Below, one piece after another: positions 12,701-27,700 of a DNA stretch of 64,000 nt (its first letter is position 1; each line of letters opens with the position of its first letter). Position numbers and translations under genes: made by a program. The stretch spans positions 42,826 through 106,825 of the forward strand of contig WNNJ02002849.1 of the NCBI GenBank assembly GCA_012934845.2. Direction: 5' to 3'. The notes under the pieces were generated by a model. The model searched no databases and was not told where the DNA came from. It saw nothing but the letters and a program-made list of their open reading frames with translations. Source of the stretch: Pomphorhynchus laevis (Eukaryota; Acanthocephala; Palaeacanthocephala; Echinorhynchida; Pomphorhynchidae).

Positions 12701-15700
12701 ACCCACCCAGGCTGATTAGCGGCGTCCTGATGTTTCAAGAATAGGAACAATACATGTGAGAATAATGTCGTGTTATGACCAGAAGTACTAAAATTATGTT
12801 CAAATATCCTGCATACCAGATCCGATCATATTGATTATATAAAACTAATAATATTGAATGCTGGCATGCTGGCAGAGAAATTGAACAATTATATGTACAT
12901 CAGTTTTGTGGTTTATTGAGAATATTTTTATTAGCGTCACACTAAAGATAGCATTTTTAAATAAAATTTATTAAATTGTATTTTGTAGTTATTATTTAAA
13001 TTGCAGTTTAGAAAGGCAGTTATTATTTTAGCTATTTTGTGCTTTCTGAGAACAATGTTAGTAATCTTTGTTAACAAATACATAAAGAATTTTTGTTCAC
13101 AAATAAATAACATAAATTTTATCTATTTTTATATATTTTTTATCTATTTTTATTTATAAATGAAATTGTAAATAAATAAAAAATTTTATAAATTAGTTCA
13201 AATATTCAAATATTTGAATATTTGTTCAAATCTGTTCAAATATTTTTAGTAATGTTTAAAGATGATAGTAGTAGCTTATAAAATGTTGACCATAAATTAC
13301 TAGTTATAGGATCTTATGCTATAAGCTCAATATATAGATAAATTTGGTGTTCAACTTAAACAGGTACACGAAAGTGAAAGCACATCACAGATAGAAAGTA
13401 ATATGCATATTGCGGCTGTTAACTCTTATCATGACAATTGGTACGAAAGACTGAGTCAATACATGACTTTGGAAGAATGCAATCATTTTGCATAACTTAG
13501 GTTTATTCTTTAGTATTTAATAAGTATAAAGCAGGTGTGAGCACAGTTATTGTATCGGTTGGCCAATTTTGGAATTTTTAAGTAACTGCGGGCCGCAAGT
13601 AAAAATCGTTGAAAAAATGGGTCATATTGAGGTTTATAAATATATAAAGTTATAAGTTAAATTTGGGTTTAACTTATAATTAAATTTAACTTATAATTAG
13701 TTATAAGTTAAATTAGGTTATAACTTTATAAAGTTATAAGTCATTTTAGGGTTTCTAAAGTTATAGGTTATATGTTAAATTTATAAAGTTTATAAATTTA
13801 TAAGAAGTAATTAATTTATAAGAAGGTCATATTAGAGTTTATAAATTTTCTGAAAGAATCGTAGATGTTTACAGCAAAGACAAAATATATTTTATATGTA
13901 ATAAAACATATTAAAAACATATATACAGTTTTATTTATTATATAACCAAAATTTAATTACAGTTATATGAATTATAATTATACTCAAATATACACAATTA
14001 AACAACTATAAGTATAATATATATAATTATTGCAAGGTAATCGAAATTAATACAGGTATAAAGCATTTTTAAGTATTAAACACTGTCAATGTGTATTTGA
14101 TCATCATCGTTAAATCACCGAAACAGTTTTTTAACTGTTTCGTCGCCAGAAATAGATTCCAACTTTGTTGGAGCCGGATTCTAACTGTTACCGAAGCCAG
14201 ATTCGAACTGTTACCGAAGCCGGATTCTAACTTTTACCTGAGCCGAATTTATAAGATACATATAATTAACCGGTCCTTAAATTCTATATTCAGTTGAACA
14301 ATATCAGTTTGTATTTGGTTATGTATCATAATTGTAAATATAATTATATAATTATTGCAAGGTAATAGGGATTAATACAGGTATAAGATACTAGTCTAGT
14401 ATTAATTTCGCAACAGAATTTTAGGATAAACTGAGTTATCAACTAATTTTTAAATTTAAACATTTGTTATTATATTACAGCGAAAATTTAGATTTTATTA
14501 ATATTATGATAGGGCTAGAAAAATTAAATTTATTAACAGAATATACTTAATCTTTCCTAATATGTTAATACTATTCGTGGTTCTTTGATTTTCAAAATTT
14601 ATTCGTAATGTGGTAGGTTGTATAAAAATCTTCAAGCACGTTTGTTTATGATGGTGATGATTGTTTGGGCGTCCTACACTTTACAAGGTGTTTAGGATTT
14701 CTCCGAAAAGATAATTGAATTAGATTTTTCAAGCTTGGTACAATGGTTTTCCAAGTAGAGAGTGCACGTATTTTTGCCAATAGGATGGTTGTTGATAAAA
14801 CGCATTATTTTTTATAAAATGCATTGATTTCTTAACGCCACACATCTAATATGGATTATCTCAAGTTGCAGTATTTTTGATACGCCATTGATATCTATTT
14901 TAAAAGGATTGCCTATAATCGCTAAGTCTTTATTCATTTTTTGAAAATGTTGAAATCTCGAAAAATCATTCTTTAAAGTTTTAACAACAATATTAATATA
15001 TTCGTGAAATTTACATTTACAGTCATATTTTTAAACTTTAATGTTGTAAAGTAGCTACTCTTTTTATGTCAAATGTCTGAGAAATAATTCAAGCTTTAGT
15101 TTGAATCCATTCAAGCTTTTTTACTTTGTAATTTTGAATTTAAAGTATTTAAATGTGCCATAATATCCAAATAGAATGGAAAATCACAAATCCAATCATT
15201 ATTTATTAATTCAGGAAAATCAATGTTCGATAATATTATAATGCGCATGAATATTATAATTTTTCTTTTGAATCCCACTCAAATATCAGCACATGTTCCA
15301 AGCTAAGCCATCCTGTTTGATTTATTGTACAATATTGTCTAATGAGCCACTTTGCGAAGACCTCCTGTCATCTGATTTGACAGTACTAAAATTTCTCCGA
15401 AACGAAGACCCACCACTTTGCTTCACATATTTCGAATATGTCTAGACTATCAAAATTTTAAAACGATATAATTCGTGTTCAACATTACTCACTTACGACG
15501 ACTGAGTGAATTATGTCTGAATGTGATAATTAAACATGTTTTTGATGGTTAAGTCTACAAATCCTCTTAATGAACCTTAACTAACACACCTTATAGCATT
15601 TTGACATGTCTATGTTTTACTCAACTTTTATTTTATAAGTGTCCGGAACATATTTTTGATACTATAAAGAAATAAATCGTTTATTTACGACTTAGGTGTT

Positions 15701-18700
15701 CTGATGTTATTTGTACAGATATATCTCTTTACGTTTGAATGCTATGGTCATTATTACCAAATAGCTCAGAGAACAGCAGTGTCATAAACCATCATTACTC
15801 ACATTCATATTAGAATGTTGGTAGCTATCCATTACCCTCTTTTAACTTACCCTGTCATTATCATCATTGGTAATAAGCTATCTATATATGATAAGATAAT
15901 GTTTAATAGGATCACCGTATGTACTGAGCTAATCGTGTTCGAGCTAATCATGTGACCGATAATAATTTAATTATTTATTAATAAAATGATATTGTTTAAT
16001 TATCGATTAACTATTTATTTAAGTGACAAATGTGATTAACTTACAAGTCCACTACAAAGTACATATGTCAATGCTGTAGTAACACTTGAAGCAAGTGTAT
16101 TTCATAGTTTAGGCTATCGTGTCAAGTAAGAATAATACACGGTAATCGAAATATGACGTACAGCATAAATAATACAGTAGAATTACTACCAGCGAAATCA
16201 AAATGTTAGATTTACTTGATAATGTAGATAATATGATCTGTGAAGAGGAGTTTGCATTTATAATAATATTTCACATGAATCGTGCTAGTTTAAACCGTAT
16301 GAGATTCGTGATATCAAGGCAAGAAATAGAATTAGAGAAACGCGATATGTGATCAAAAAATAACTAACAGATAGGATAAGCCGACATCTAGTGACCCAGA
16401 TATAAACAGTAGCTATTGAAAGATATCATTTAAAACTTATCTTTCTGTTTCTTTATTATTATTTTTACTTCTTTCTACCTATATACCTTCAGAATCAATT
16501 GCTATTCAATCAAGTTTCAACTCTTGTTTATTGTATCCACACAGTTGCACGACAAATTTGCTACTTTAATACGTACTCATTCCTTTAGGATATTCCACAA
16601 GTGAGATGCATTTTTCTAAAGGCATCTCACATACACATAAATTCAATAAATAAACGCAAGTACTCTTTCTAATTTTGACTAATTTTTAAATTTTAATGTT
16701 TCTGTATAAGCTTCTTGTTGATATTTTGAGGAATATCACCAAGAAGATTGAAAGGGATATAATGACTTGATTTTTTCAATTTAGGTATGTGGTGAGATAT
16801 CAAACAACAACTCTCCAATGAGACGATTCATGCAAACGTTTGTGCTGTGCCCTCTTGATAAAAAGCTATTCTACCTTGCTAACGATATCTTTCGCTACCA
16901 AGATGAAGTTTATGGCGATTACGTTCCAAGTACAAATAGGGTATTAATGGACACAGCCAGGTATCAATCGAAACCTGCTCCTGTGAATCTTGCTGCTTCT
17001 ACAATTCCTGCCAATACCGTTGCTTCAAGTGTTGTAGACAATTCAAACCTTGTTCAACCTTTTAATGCCGTCGTTAGGCCAATGCAAACGCAAATGACAG
17101 TTGGTAGTCAACGATGGAATATAGTATGTACTACTGTGTTTCTGTACATTTGTGCTAACTTAATTTGTGTCGAAAGTTTGTTGTCAATGCCTAAATTATT
17201 TATTAGGTATTTACTTCTATTTATCGTAAATCACATATTTTTTATTGATATAAAATGATTGCTCGCTTTTGCTAGATTGTAATTTGCGTTAAGCTGATAT
17301 GTAAAATATACATCAGTATACATTTAAAATCTTTTAATTGTTTTTAAATTCATTTAAACTTATAACTTCACATTTACGATACTTTATATTAGATAATACT
17401 TTGTCAGCAGCTATTATTATACATAGCGACAATGAATTTGTTTGTCGAATGGACGTGTTTGTCATGATTCAGTTTTAAATTTTCACATGTTAAATAAAAA
17501 ACTTATCAAACATATATTAAACATTAAAACATGTTTGGTAAGTGAATACATTGTATTCTAAACATTTTTTACTCTTTATTCAGAAACTTTTGTTTAGTAG
17601 GTAAATACTCTGTATTTTTATTATTTTTCTTAGGTAGATAAGAAAGCCTATTTTCCAAATGATTAGTTACTAATTAAATATTTATTCTGAAACATTTTAT
17701 GTGACTACGATTTAACTTGAATTAAAAAATGTGACTCTTCACCAATATGTATTTCATGACCATTTCTAGATATAAGATAATATTTAGTTACGAAAATCTT
17801 ATAATGAATCCATAAAGTTTAGCTGTACATAAAATAAGTAAAAGTACCATTACGATCATACCGTGATGATCTGAGTTGATGTTTTGCTTTAATTTTATAT
17901 TTAATTTTGTTTTCAATATTTTACAAGCTCTTGATGAGCAAATTGTTTCCCTATCACAGGGCATCTAGTAAAAATATAACCCGTCAAGACTAAGATAAAT
18001 GTTTAGTATGCTATTTCTTTTTTAATTGTTCACCGTCGTCAAGCAACAATTTTTGCTACAATTCACAAAATACAACATTTATATAAATTAAAATATACAG
18101 TGATGTACTTGTATTTTTATTACTGAGGTATAAAGTTTTTACTTGCATTATTTGATATTGTCGGTTTAAACCCTTCTAGTTATTTATAACTTATCTATTA
18201 GTAGAAATTAAGATATCTTAATCCCTACTAACTAATCAACAGTAAGATATTTAGTTTAAAATACACTATATCTTTTTTTTACATATTAAAATAGTTAAAT
18301 CCCTATATCTTACTTTTTATGGATAGAGGCGGAAACGTTAAGCTTTTAAGGAGATTTTAATAAAATATTTCTAATTGTAATGATTAGTGGGTGCAACGAC
18401 ATCGTTACATGCCTTCTTGTTGTTGTATTTTACTTCAACAGTAGCATTTTTGGAATTAATCAAATTTAAAAATTAAAGTACATCCAGCTGATATTGACAT
18501 TAACTGTCAAAACAAAATGAAAAGAATGTTATACAAGAAAGTTTATTTTTAATTAAATGAGGATTAAATTTCTGTGTATTATCTAAATCGATCCACTATT
18601 GTCTAATTTAAACGGGAATTATATGAAATTAATGTAGTGCTTCATGTTAATGTTTCAACCAAATATAAAGATAATTTTAATGAAAAATAATGATTTTAAT

Positions 18701-21700
18701 TCACTGCATTTTTAATTTTGATGCAGGATCGATTAAATAAATGTATGTTTTTAATTGTACAATAGTTAGAATGTAAAGAGATGCAAATATTATTTATTCG
18801 ATATTTCAACAGACACAAATGACATCTTCATAAATTTCTAAATATCAAAAAGCAAATTATTCTAAATTTAGTCACTTTACAATATTGTCAGGCTTTTGGT
18901 GATGTCGTATTTCTTGCCGTGTACTGTAATGATTCCGTTATTCCATTAACTCATTGAAGGAGTTCAGCGAGCAAAGCAAAAATAGCACATGAAACAAAAG
19001 AAAAAATAATAAAAAATTATAATTTTAACACATAAAGAAGAAGCTTTAATAAAATATAAGGATGATATTAAGAAATAAACCAAATAATTGAAATATAAAG
19101 CTAAACTTATTACTCACGCATATGTTATTTAATGGTATAATTTTAAATAATCTTATATTATAATACACCCCTGAAATCATTAATATATAAACACAAAATA
19201 TTAAAATTAATTGTTAAGTTAAATATGATTTATTACATTTCATTAATTTATCTTTGTATTTAATAATATAAGAAGTATCTAAAAGCCTACGACTTAACGT
19301 GTCTGATTCCTTTGACAGAATTGGGGCATTGTCAAAATCACCTACATTTGTTATTAATGCAGTGGTCAAAAACCGTATCACTCGTGCCTCGCTTAAGTGT
19401 CGATTTTTGTTGCATTATTTATTTTTTATACCTAGGCCAGTCAGCCTGTATAAGCTTTACCACAATTACTACATCAAATTTTATAGACTAGAAAAAGATC
19501 GCCAATATTATGTTAAAATTATAATATATCTTTATAGATAAATTATATATATAACTAACAAATCCCTTTGTCATTTGGTCGGCTTCATAAATTATCCTCG
19601 TGTGAAGTCTTTAATCCTAGATGCAGCACTGTACACTACAATCAGCGTAGGTGGACCTCATCAGCAGTGAGCCTACGCCTACCTTTCGTGTTTCGGTCCT
19701 TTAATGATCTGCTGAAATTTTCCTCTGCTGCCTTTCTGTAAAAACAAACGATACAGTTTGTAAGGAACACATTTCCACTTGTGCAAACTGTACGTTGTTT
19801 CCGTCTTTTGTAACAAAAAGACGGAGATAGCACTACAGTTGCCGGAAACAACCGACAATCTGTCTTTTGAATTTTCTGTCAAGAAAATTCAAAAGACAGA
19901 TTGTCGGTTGTTTCCGGCAACTGTAGTGCTATCTCCGTCTTTTTGTTACAAAAGACGGAAACAACGTACAGTTTGCACAAGTGGAAATGTGTTCCTTACA
20001 AACTGTATCGTTTGTTTTTACAGAAAGGCAGCAGAGGAAAATTTCAGCAGATCATTAAAGGACCGAAACACGAAAGGTAGGCGTAGGCTCACTGCTGATG
20101 AGGTCCACCTACGCTGATTGTAGTGTACAGTGCTGCATCTAGGATTAAAGACTTCACACGAGGATAATTTATGAAGCCGACCAAATGATGATACTCGCTC
20201 GTGTATGCAATTATTCATTCTAAATCCCTTTGTTTTATTTAATATATAAGAAAAGCTTTTCATATAATTTTGTTGATCTAAATACACACAACTGAGAAAA
20301 GTTTAGCAAAAGTAGAAGTTTATTGCGATACATTTATATCATTTATGTTTTCTACTAAATGTTAAAAAATGTAACAAAATGTTGTATAATGCATCGTGTT
20401 AATAATATATGTACACGTTATTATTTGCTACTACATCTGATCTTATATATAGGCTGCCGCAAATGCTTTCAACTGTAATGATCTTCGACTTGATTACGGT
20501 GGATTCAATCAAAATGATTTAAATTATCAGTACAACCAACGAGGAGTTACAGGTGTTGGCGCTATTGACACCACTGGTAATAATAGAAATTGGTCGACCT
20601 CCTCTAATACATGCGAAATGATCACTCCGATGATGACATCATTTTCATCGGATGCATGCGACGACAATGATGTCACGTTGACACCTTCGTCAATTGATGC
20701 TATCGAGTATGACTACCAGCAAAATTGTCGATTACCCGGCGCCACTGTCGATAACTCAACTACTGCATCAATTACTGCAGAAAGCAATGCGACTGTACCA
20801 TCACTACCACCATCGCTGAATGAAATCGAATCTGATAACGAACGAGATTTAAATTCTCATAATGAATTCGAAGATAATCACTATCCATTAAAGACGATAG
20901 AAATATGCAATCGAAAGCCATTTCATGCAAATTCTTTAAATCAGCGAGCTAACAACATAATGTATCATCATGATGATAGTAATAGCAGTAATCAAAATGG
21001 TCAATCGCTAAGCTACTCGCAAGATAGAAGGTAAAAATGTGATTTGCAATTTTCAAAATCCTTAATATTTTAATTGCCTGCTTAATGATTAATAAATATA
21101 TGCGAATTCGCACAATAATTTAACATTGAAGTTCACATTTGCATGGCATAAAAAACATTAATGGCGTTAATTTACTAGTTTTTCGATCTAAATTAACGTA
21201 TTACAGCAACTATATTATCAGCAACTATTGAAAACAAAATGCAGCAAATTATCACAAATGACTCATTGCCATAATTATGCTATTTAGTTACAAAATTTAG
21301 GCAACATTTTTTATATAAGAATTATGTTTTATTATATGTGGAAATGATAAAAATTTATCACTACGATGATAACTTTCTTAATCGTTTTTGTTTTTACTTT
21401 TATATTCATAAAAGTGTGATTCTATATTGTACAGTTAATACTGATCTTATACTTTTCTTTAAAATTAGATAGAACATATTTTCATTGTCCCATCAATGTT
21501 CACGAAGAGACAATTATCAGAAAATTACTATAGATAATGTTCATACTTATAAAAATGAATATTAAAAATAATTAAGTTGTTTTTGATAATTTTACAAATT
21601 TTAATTAGTAAAGGTTTAATTTTCAAATAATTATCTATATTTTCACGTAAAACGTAACAAAACGTGTAGTATTAATTTATAAATTAATTAAATCAGTTAT

Positions 21701-24700
21701 ATGCTTAATATATTCTAAATTGCAATGTAATTCACGTCCAGCGCTTCGAAGTTTTTGCAGATATATTTAAGATGTACGTTCCTTTCGTGAAACCTATCAG
21801 AGCTTTCGTAGACATACAAAATGCATTGTTTCGCTCGTGAACTTTCATGTCCTTATTAAATCCAAGTTGAAAGTAAGTGGGATAGAGAGAGACAACTTTG
21901 TATATATATTTTAAAAATATAAAATTGCATGTTTCTAATATTTTTAAACCTTTAATATTAATATTACATTGATGTAATATATTATAATTATATTATATAT
22001 AATTTTAATATTATATTTTGTATTTTTGATAAAAATCGCGCCAATGTTTTTGATCTAGAACAATGATTCAAGATATCATATTGGTATTTGGTTTCCACTA
22101 AACACATCAAGAAATGTATTTAAATAAATAAAATTTCGCTGGATAAGAAGAATGACGAGTTTAGACACTTCTCGTTGCTTCTCATTATGCTTTTTTTTAT
22201 CTTGTTTTCCTAAAAGTGTATTAATTAATGTTTTAATTTATAAATCTAATAGAAAAACGTTGTATTTACAAAAATGCTGTGTCTAAGTACGAGTCTAAGT
22301 ATGCAGATAATTAATTGTTGAATTGGCTTTTGCCTTTCCTTCACATCAACGGATTAATGTTAAACGGCGATTTGTTCATTATATCTGATGTAGTATATTC
22401 ATCGTATATAATCAAAATTTACTAAGCAAGTAAATGTTTTGCATTTGCTCTGAAATTAATTTTTTAGTTGTTATGATGATCAGACGATTATCAGCATCTT
22501 CCATTATTTTTGTCTGATTACTTGGTTTAATGTACAATATATACATTTATTTTAAAGTTATACAGATGCCACCAGTCATCAGCTCAACGCTAATTCTCAG
22601 TTCTCTCAGATGGGCTCCTATCAAAATAATAACAATCCGCTTAACGAGTTCGCCAACATGAGTATATCTAACAATGCTAGTAATATCACTGACAGCACAA
22701 CAAATGTGACGGATAACCAACATCAGCATTACTCAGCTGTTAATCAAGACGAAGAATACCACTCGAACGAGCAATGTAAGTTTCGTTGAAGTTGTGCTTA
22801 AAAAAATAAAATATCTTTTGACTATTTGATTTTACGTATTCAAATAGTCTTTATAAAATACAAACAATACTGTCTGTTCTTTTATCAGCTATACTTTTAT
22901 GAGATATAATCGCACGATCTACTTTGAGCGATTTTGTAATTTGTTTAAACAAATTAAATTTTTCTTTGTTATATTGTGTATTTATGTATTTATATAGACG
23001 CTAAAATACTTCTGGCAAAAGTCCTCTAAGCGAAATGACACAGTATCCATGTCAATATGCATAAATAAGGCAGTAAAGGAATTTGTTATGCACCTTACTT
23101 TCAAAGGCTGTAAAAAATATATACCACTAAATACATTAATTTACTACAAAGCGATATCGTTATACAATTTCATTTCCACTTCTGCTACTTTTAATTTTAT
23201 TGAGTGAAAGAAACTAGAAAGATAAATTGATTAGGAAATAAAAACATGTTTTTAGTTTTATATTTTAATAGGCTCTGCTATTTTCATTATGGATCATCAT
23301 TATTCATTTCTATGACAATATAAACTATCGAATATCGGACTAAATCTATCCTTTTTGTTTTATACCAACGTTTATGTTTACTCCCGTCACAATTCCTAAA
23401 AAATTTGCCTTCATTTTTAAACTTGTCTTATTGTTTATTTTATTTTAACGTTTCTTATTTCTATTCCTATCAAAGTTATGTCGTTTAAACTCTTGTCAAT
23501 CATGAATCAAATCCATAAGTTCTTCGTTTGTAGTTTTTGTTTCCTATTAATTTTTAATTCTACAAGTGTCATAATCACTATAAAATAAATACTAAATCCA
23601 CAATCTTCTTCCATTTCAAATATATAGTTATTAAAGGAACGACGAAGAAAAAGTATCCTTTATTTGATTAAAATTCTCTATATTTCAATAGCTTCTGCTA
23701 TCATCATCATGATTACAAAAAAAGTTTCACTATTAGTTTCCTCCGTGTTTCCAGCATTTATTACAAAAATACAAGCATTAATGTGCCCCGCATTTCTACT
23801 TAAAAGAAAAAGAAAATACCGAGAAACAAAACAATCATACACTAAAATTTTACACACATTTTAAAAACAACAAAAAGAAAGAAAAAAAAACAGAATCATA
23901 AAACAAAATAAAATAAAATTAAAATCATAAAATAAGTGACAAAAAATACGAATTTAATAATAAAATAATGTAAAGTAGAGTAATAAATTATAATTTTATC
24001 TAAACCAAAACAAAATAATAATACAATTAGAAAAAACAAACGAATTGAAAAAATTAAAATAATGTAATATTGGAATAATTAATTATAATTTAATTTAAGG
24101 TTGTAATCGGATTTATTATTAAGCATTAAATCAGTTTCATTTTTAATAAAATACGCTTTTTGAATAAGGCGAGATAACAAGTTACTTTCAAATGATAAAA
24201 TAGATGCATTTTCAAAATCAAGAGAATGATTCAAACTAACAAAATGCTGAGCAACAGCACTAGAATTGGTCCCTTTACGTACATTATAATTATGTTGTTT
24301 AATACACTTAACCAAACCTTGACCCGTTTGACCAACGTATACCTGATCACATTCTTTACAAGGTATTTTATAAACAATGGCATCTTTGTTAAAATCTGGT
24401 TTACGCTTAAAAATGTTGTAAAGTTTAGGTAATTTTCTGTTAAAAATGTGCACTTGGTTAATACAACTATTTTTTATGTTATTATTAATAAACTTTGAAA
24501 ATACCGAATTCCACTTGTTACCGACAAAAGGCATTCCTATGTGATGTAATCTTTTTTCAGGACCAAAAACTTTATGATTAAATCATTATATGATTAAAAT
24601 TTTCGATAATTTGCTTTATTGCGAGAGCATTGCATAAGCTTATTTAGTATATTTGCTCTTCTATTGTTTGTAGGATGTTGAAGCTGGATCTAGTTTATCC

Positions 24701-27700
24701 ACGTACTGCACAGAGCAAAAATCTTGCTAATATTTTCTGCGCACATTCTTTGAGAATCACTTAAATACTAGAAAAAATATCAATTCGTAAAGCCTTGTAT
24801 AAAAATGATTTATACTTCTGTATATTTCGCTAATCCTGATTTGATGATAACTTCATATACAATGAAACGAATACGCATTGTTCCCTTAATGCTTCGAAGT
24901 ACCACTCATTGCATTTATACTTATGTATTTTTATTCATTAGTGCAGAGATGTTTTAAATAGTTTATAGATGTCGTTTTATATTGAAGTTGTGGAAAATTG
25001 AACATAATAAAAATTACTTATTTTATAGAATTTACAGTGTGTTTTGCTTTATGAAAAAGCGAAGGTCACACATTATCCACAAAATAAATTATTTTGTAAC
25101 TTTTTCATTTATATCTTGTTTCTACTTATTGTAGTGTGTTACCATTCAATTTAATCAAAATTAATACTAATAATTATTTACATAGATAGGAACCTATCTA
25201 TGATAGGTTCCTATCTATGGAAGAGATACGCAATAGATTACTATTGCGTATCGTCTTTGTTCAAAAGTAAACTTTTATTATCTTTTATTGTGTAAGCAGG
25301 CTTTATTGTGTTTAAAATTAAACAAATCGATATAAGTCAATGTAAAATTTTATTGTTACAAATTTTCGATCACTACTGCGATCATCATCAGGAACATCAT
25401 AATTTTATGCTCTTGATGATGATCGCAGTAGTGATCGAAAATTTGTAGCAATAAAATTTTACATTGACTTATATCGATTTATTTAATTATTTTTTATGTA
25501 CGTACGTTATCAGTATGTTTCGACAAACGTCACAACACCATAGATATTTCAGACCAACCATTAAATAACGATTAGATAACATGCATATATTTGTAAATCT
25601 GCGAATTCAAAAACAATATATTTTATCGACTTGTTTCATCGTTAACAGTAACACAAACGTGTGTTTCGTAAGATTATATTAAGATTATATTTTAAAAATG
25701 CATTTTTTAAAATGAATATACAATTAAAGGTTAGCTTTTAACCATAAATATTTGAAAATGAATTTATAAAAACGTTTTTTATTAGTTTCAGGTTCCAAAT
25801 CGTGGGCCGCTATAGCCAGCTCAGGAAAATCAAGACAACCACTTGAAGATTACTCAACTAATGTCAGCTATTTAGCGAATGACAAATTAATGCTGTCTTC
25901 AACATCGAGTGGTCATCAGATGTCTACATTAGCAAACCCTGCTGCGTATGTTGATTTAATTCCATTTAAATGTTGACGACTAATAAGTGTAGCTATATTT
26001 ATATTATCATTTGACCTCTAAATTAACATTTATGGTACTTCCGTTTTATGTAATATACGATTTTATTTGTTGTATTTTGAAATAAACTTTCTTAACCCGG
26101 CAGCATAATGTTTGATAGATTTATCACACACTGTGGAAGAGCTCAAATATTGTTTTTCCTTTATTCTACACGTTATTTGCTGGGAACAAATTGTTTATCG
26201 TGTTCGACAAAATCATTAGGCATAATATATAAAACTAAAAACCTTAGTCGTCGTTTGGCGTTGATATAATAAGTTAATTAATTGAACTAATATGTAAAGA
26301 CGCGTCTTTACATATTTATCTACGTATATATCTTGATATGAATATTAAATTAATATCAATTAGAAGTACTTTTAATTTATATCGTAAAGATGACATATTT
26401 AAATTTACAAAAAAACATATTTTTGCATGAGCATTAATGCATACCATATAATATAAAATATAATACATTAAATAATGAAATTTTAAGAATTGCAAGAATT
26501 TGTAACGATATTGGTTATCTTTAAAATTATTTAATTGAACTAGATTAATATAAAAATATAATCAAACAGAAAATAATAAAATATATAAATCAACACAATA
26601 ATATTAAAAATAAATTTAAAATCATTAGCGGAAATTTTTATGGATGGATAATAAATAATATACTTTGTATTAGAATAAGATACTATATTATCAAATTTAA
26701 TCAGAAGAAATACGTCTTTAGCACCTATTGGGCCCCGCTGCTATGCTGGGTAGAGGAGTTAAGGATCGAAACCTGATAGCATAGTAGTTCCTCCTGATGA
26801 CCTCTAATCCTTATTCTATTACAACATATGTTATTTATTAGTCAATTCATAAAAATGACTTTTTTAAATTTCAATTTTTTATTTTAACTTGATTTAAATT
26901 ATAAAAAATCTTATAACAATTATTTATTTTATTATTTAATTATTAAATTTTGATTTAGCATTATTATCTTTTGTTTTGTTTATAATTATATTAAATACGT
27001 AGACTCAGTTAGCTGATTTGACTTGTTAAGGCACCTTATACGCTAATATATTAAGCCAATAATATTTTGATAAAATTGCATATGACACGTCTTTTTTATT
27101 GTGTGAAACGACTTGTTTATATTACTGATCTTATAATTGTAACCTATCTTTTGTACTCCAATAAATATTCGCCATTGTTTTAAGGAAATCTATGATACAG
27201 CAGCAAATGAACCGTGGATCTATGGCCATGAATTTAAGTTATATTCCTGGTGGGATGGCGGCTCGACAATCAGCAAATTTGGCTCTTACTCGTTACCCCG
27301 AAGAAAATCAAGTGTTTGTCGGTAATGTAAGCAATTCTGTCAATGAGCAAACGTTAATAGATCTCATGTCCTCATATGGACCAATTTTGGATATTAAACT
27401 TTCAGAGAGAAACACAACCGATAAACCGGTATGTTTTCAATGCCCATTGTATTATAGTACTACTGAAGTTTTATTTAGATCCTATGCATTCGTATACCAG
27501 ATTTCATAATACTACTTTCAACTAATATAAATATATATATTATTAAAATATGAACTGTTTCGCTGATATGTTTCGTTAATTTTAAGTTTATTGTGAAAAT
27601 TTATTATTGAGCGGAAATTTTAATGTTCTCTGCGATTTATTTCTCTTCGACAAATGTATTCACGCAGACGTAATATCAAAATACTAAGATTACTTGATTG

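Larger units (their letters stand above)
12403..16784 (+). other. G3BP-like intron 3
   Basis: 4.4 kb, AT-rich. It holds a SINE remnant, runs of TTATAAGTT-like repeats (13640-13810), a hairpin at 14119-14142, a 24-bp tandem repeat and the decayed exon 3 copy. Nothing else was recognised. Confidence 0.8.
22776..25791 (+). other. G3BP-like intron 6
   Basis: 3.0 kb. Contains a minus-strand Penelope-like fragment (24079-24581) and three consecutive hairpins (25181-25485); the rest is AT-rich without recognisable features. Confidence 0.7.

Noticed and set aside
19642-20287. Several open frames, repeated on both strands
   Set aside because: They are mirror images generated by the 618-bp palindrome.
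22547-22729. Minus-strand open frame
   Set aside because: Antisense shadow of G3BP-like exon 6.
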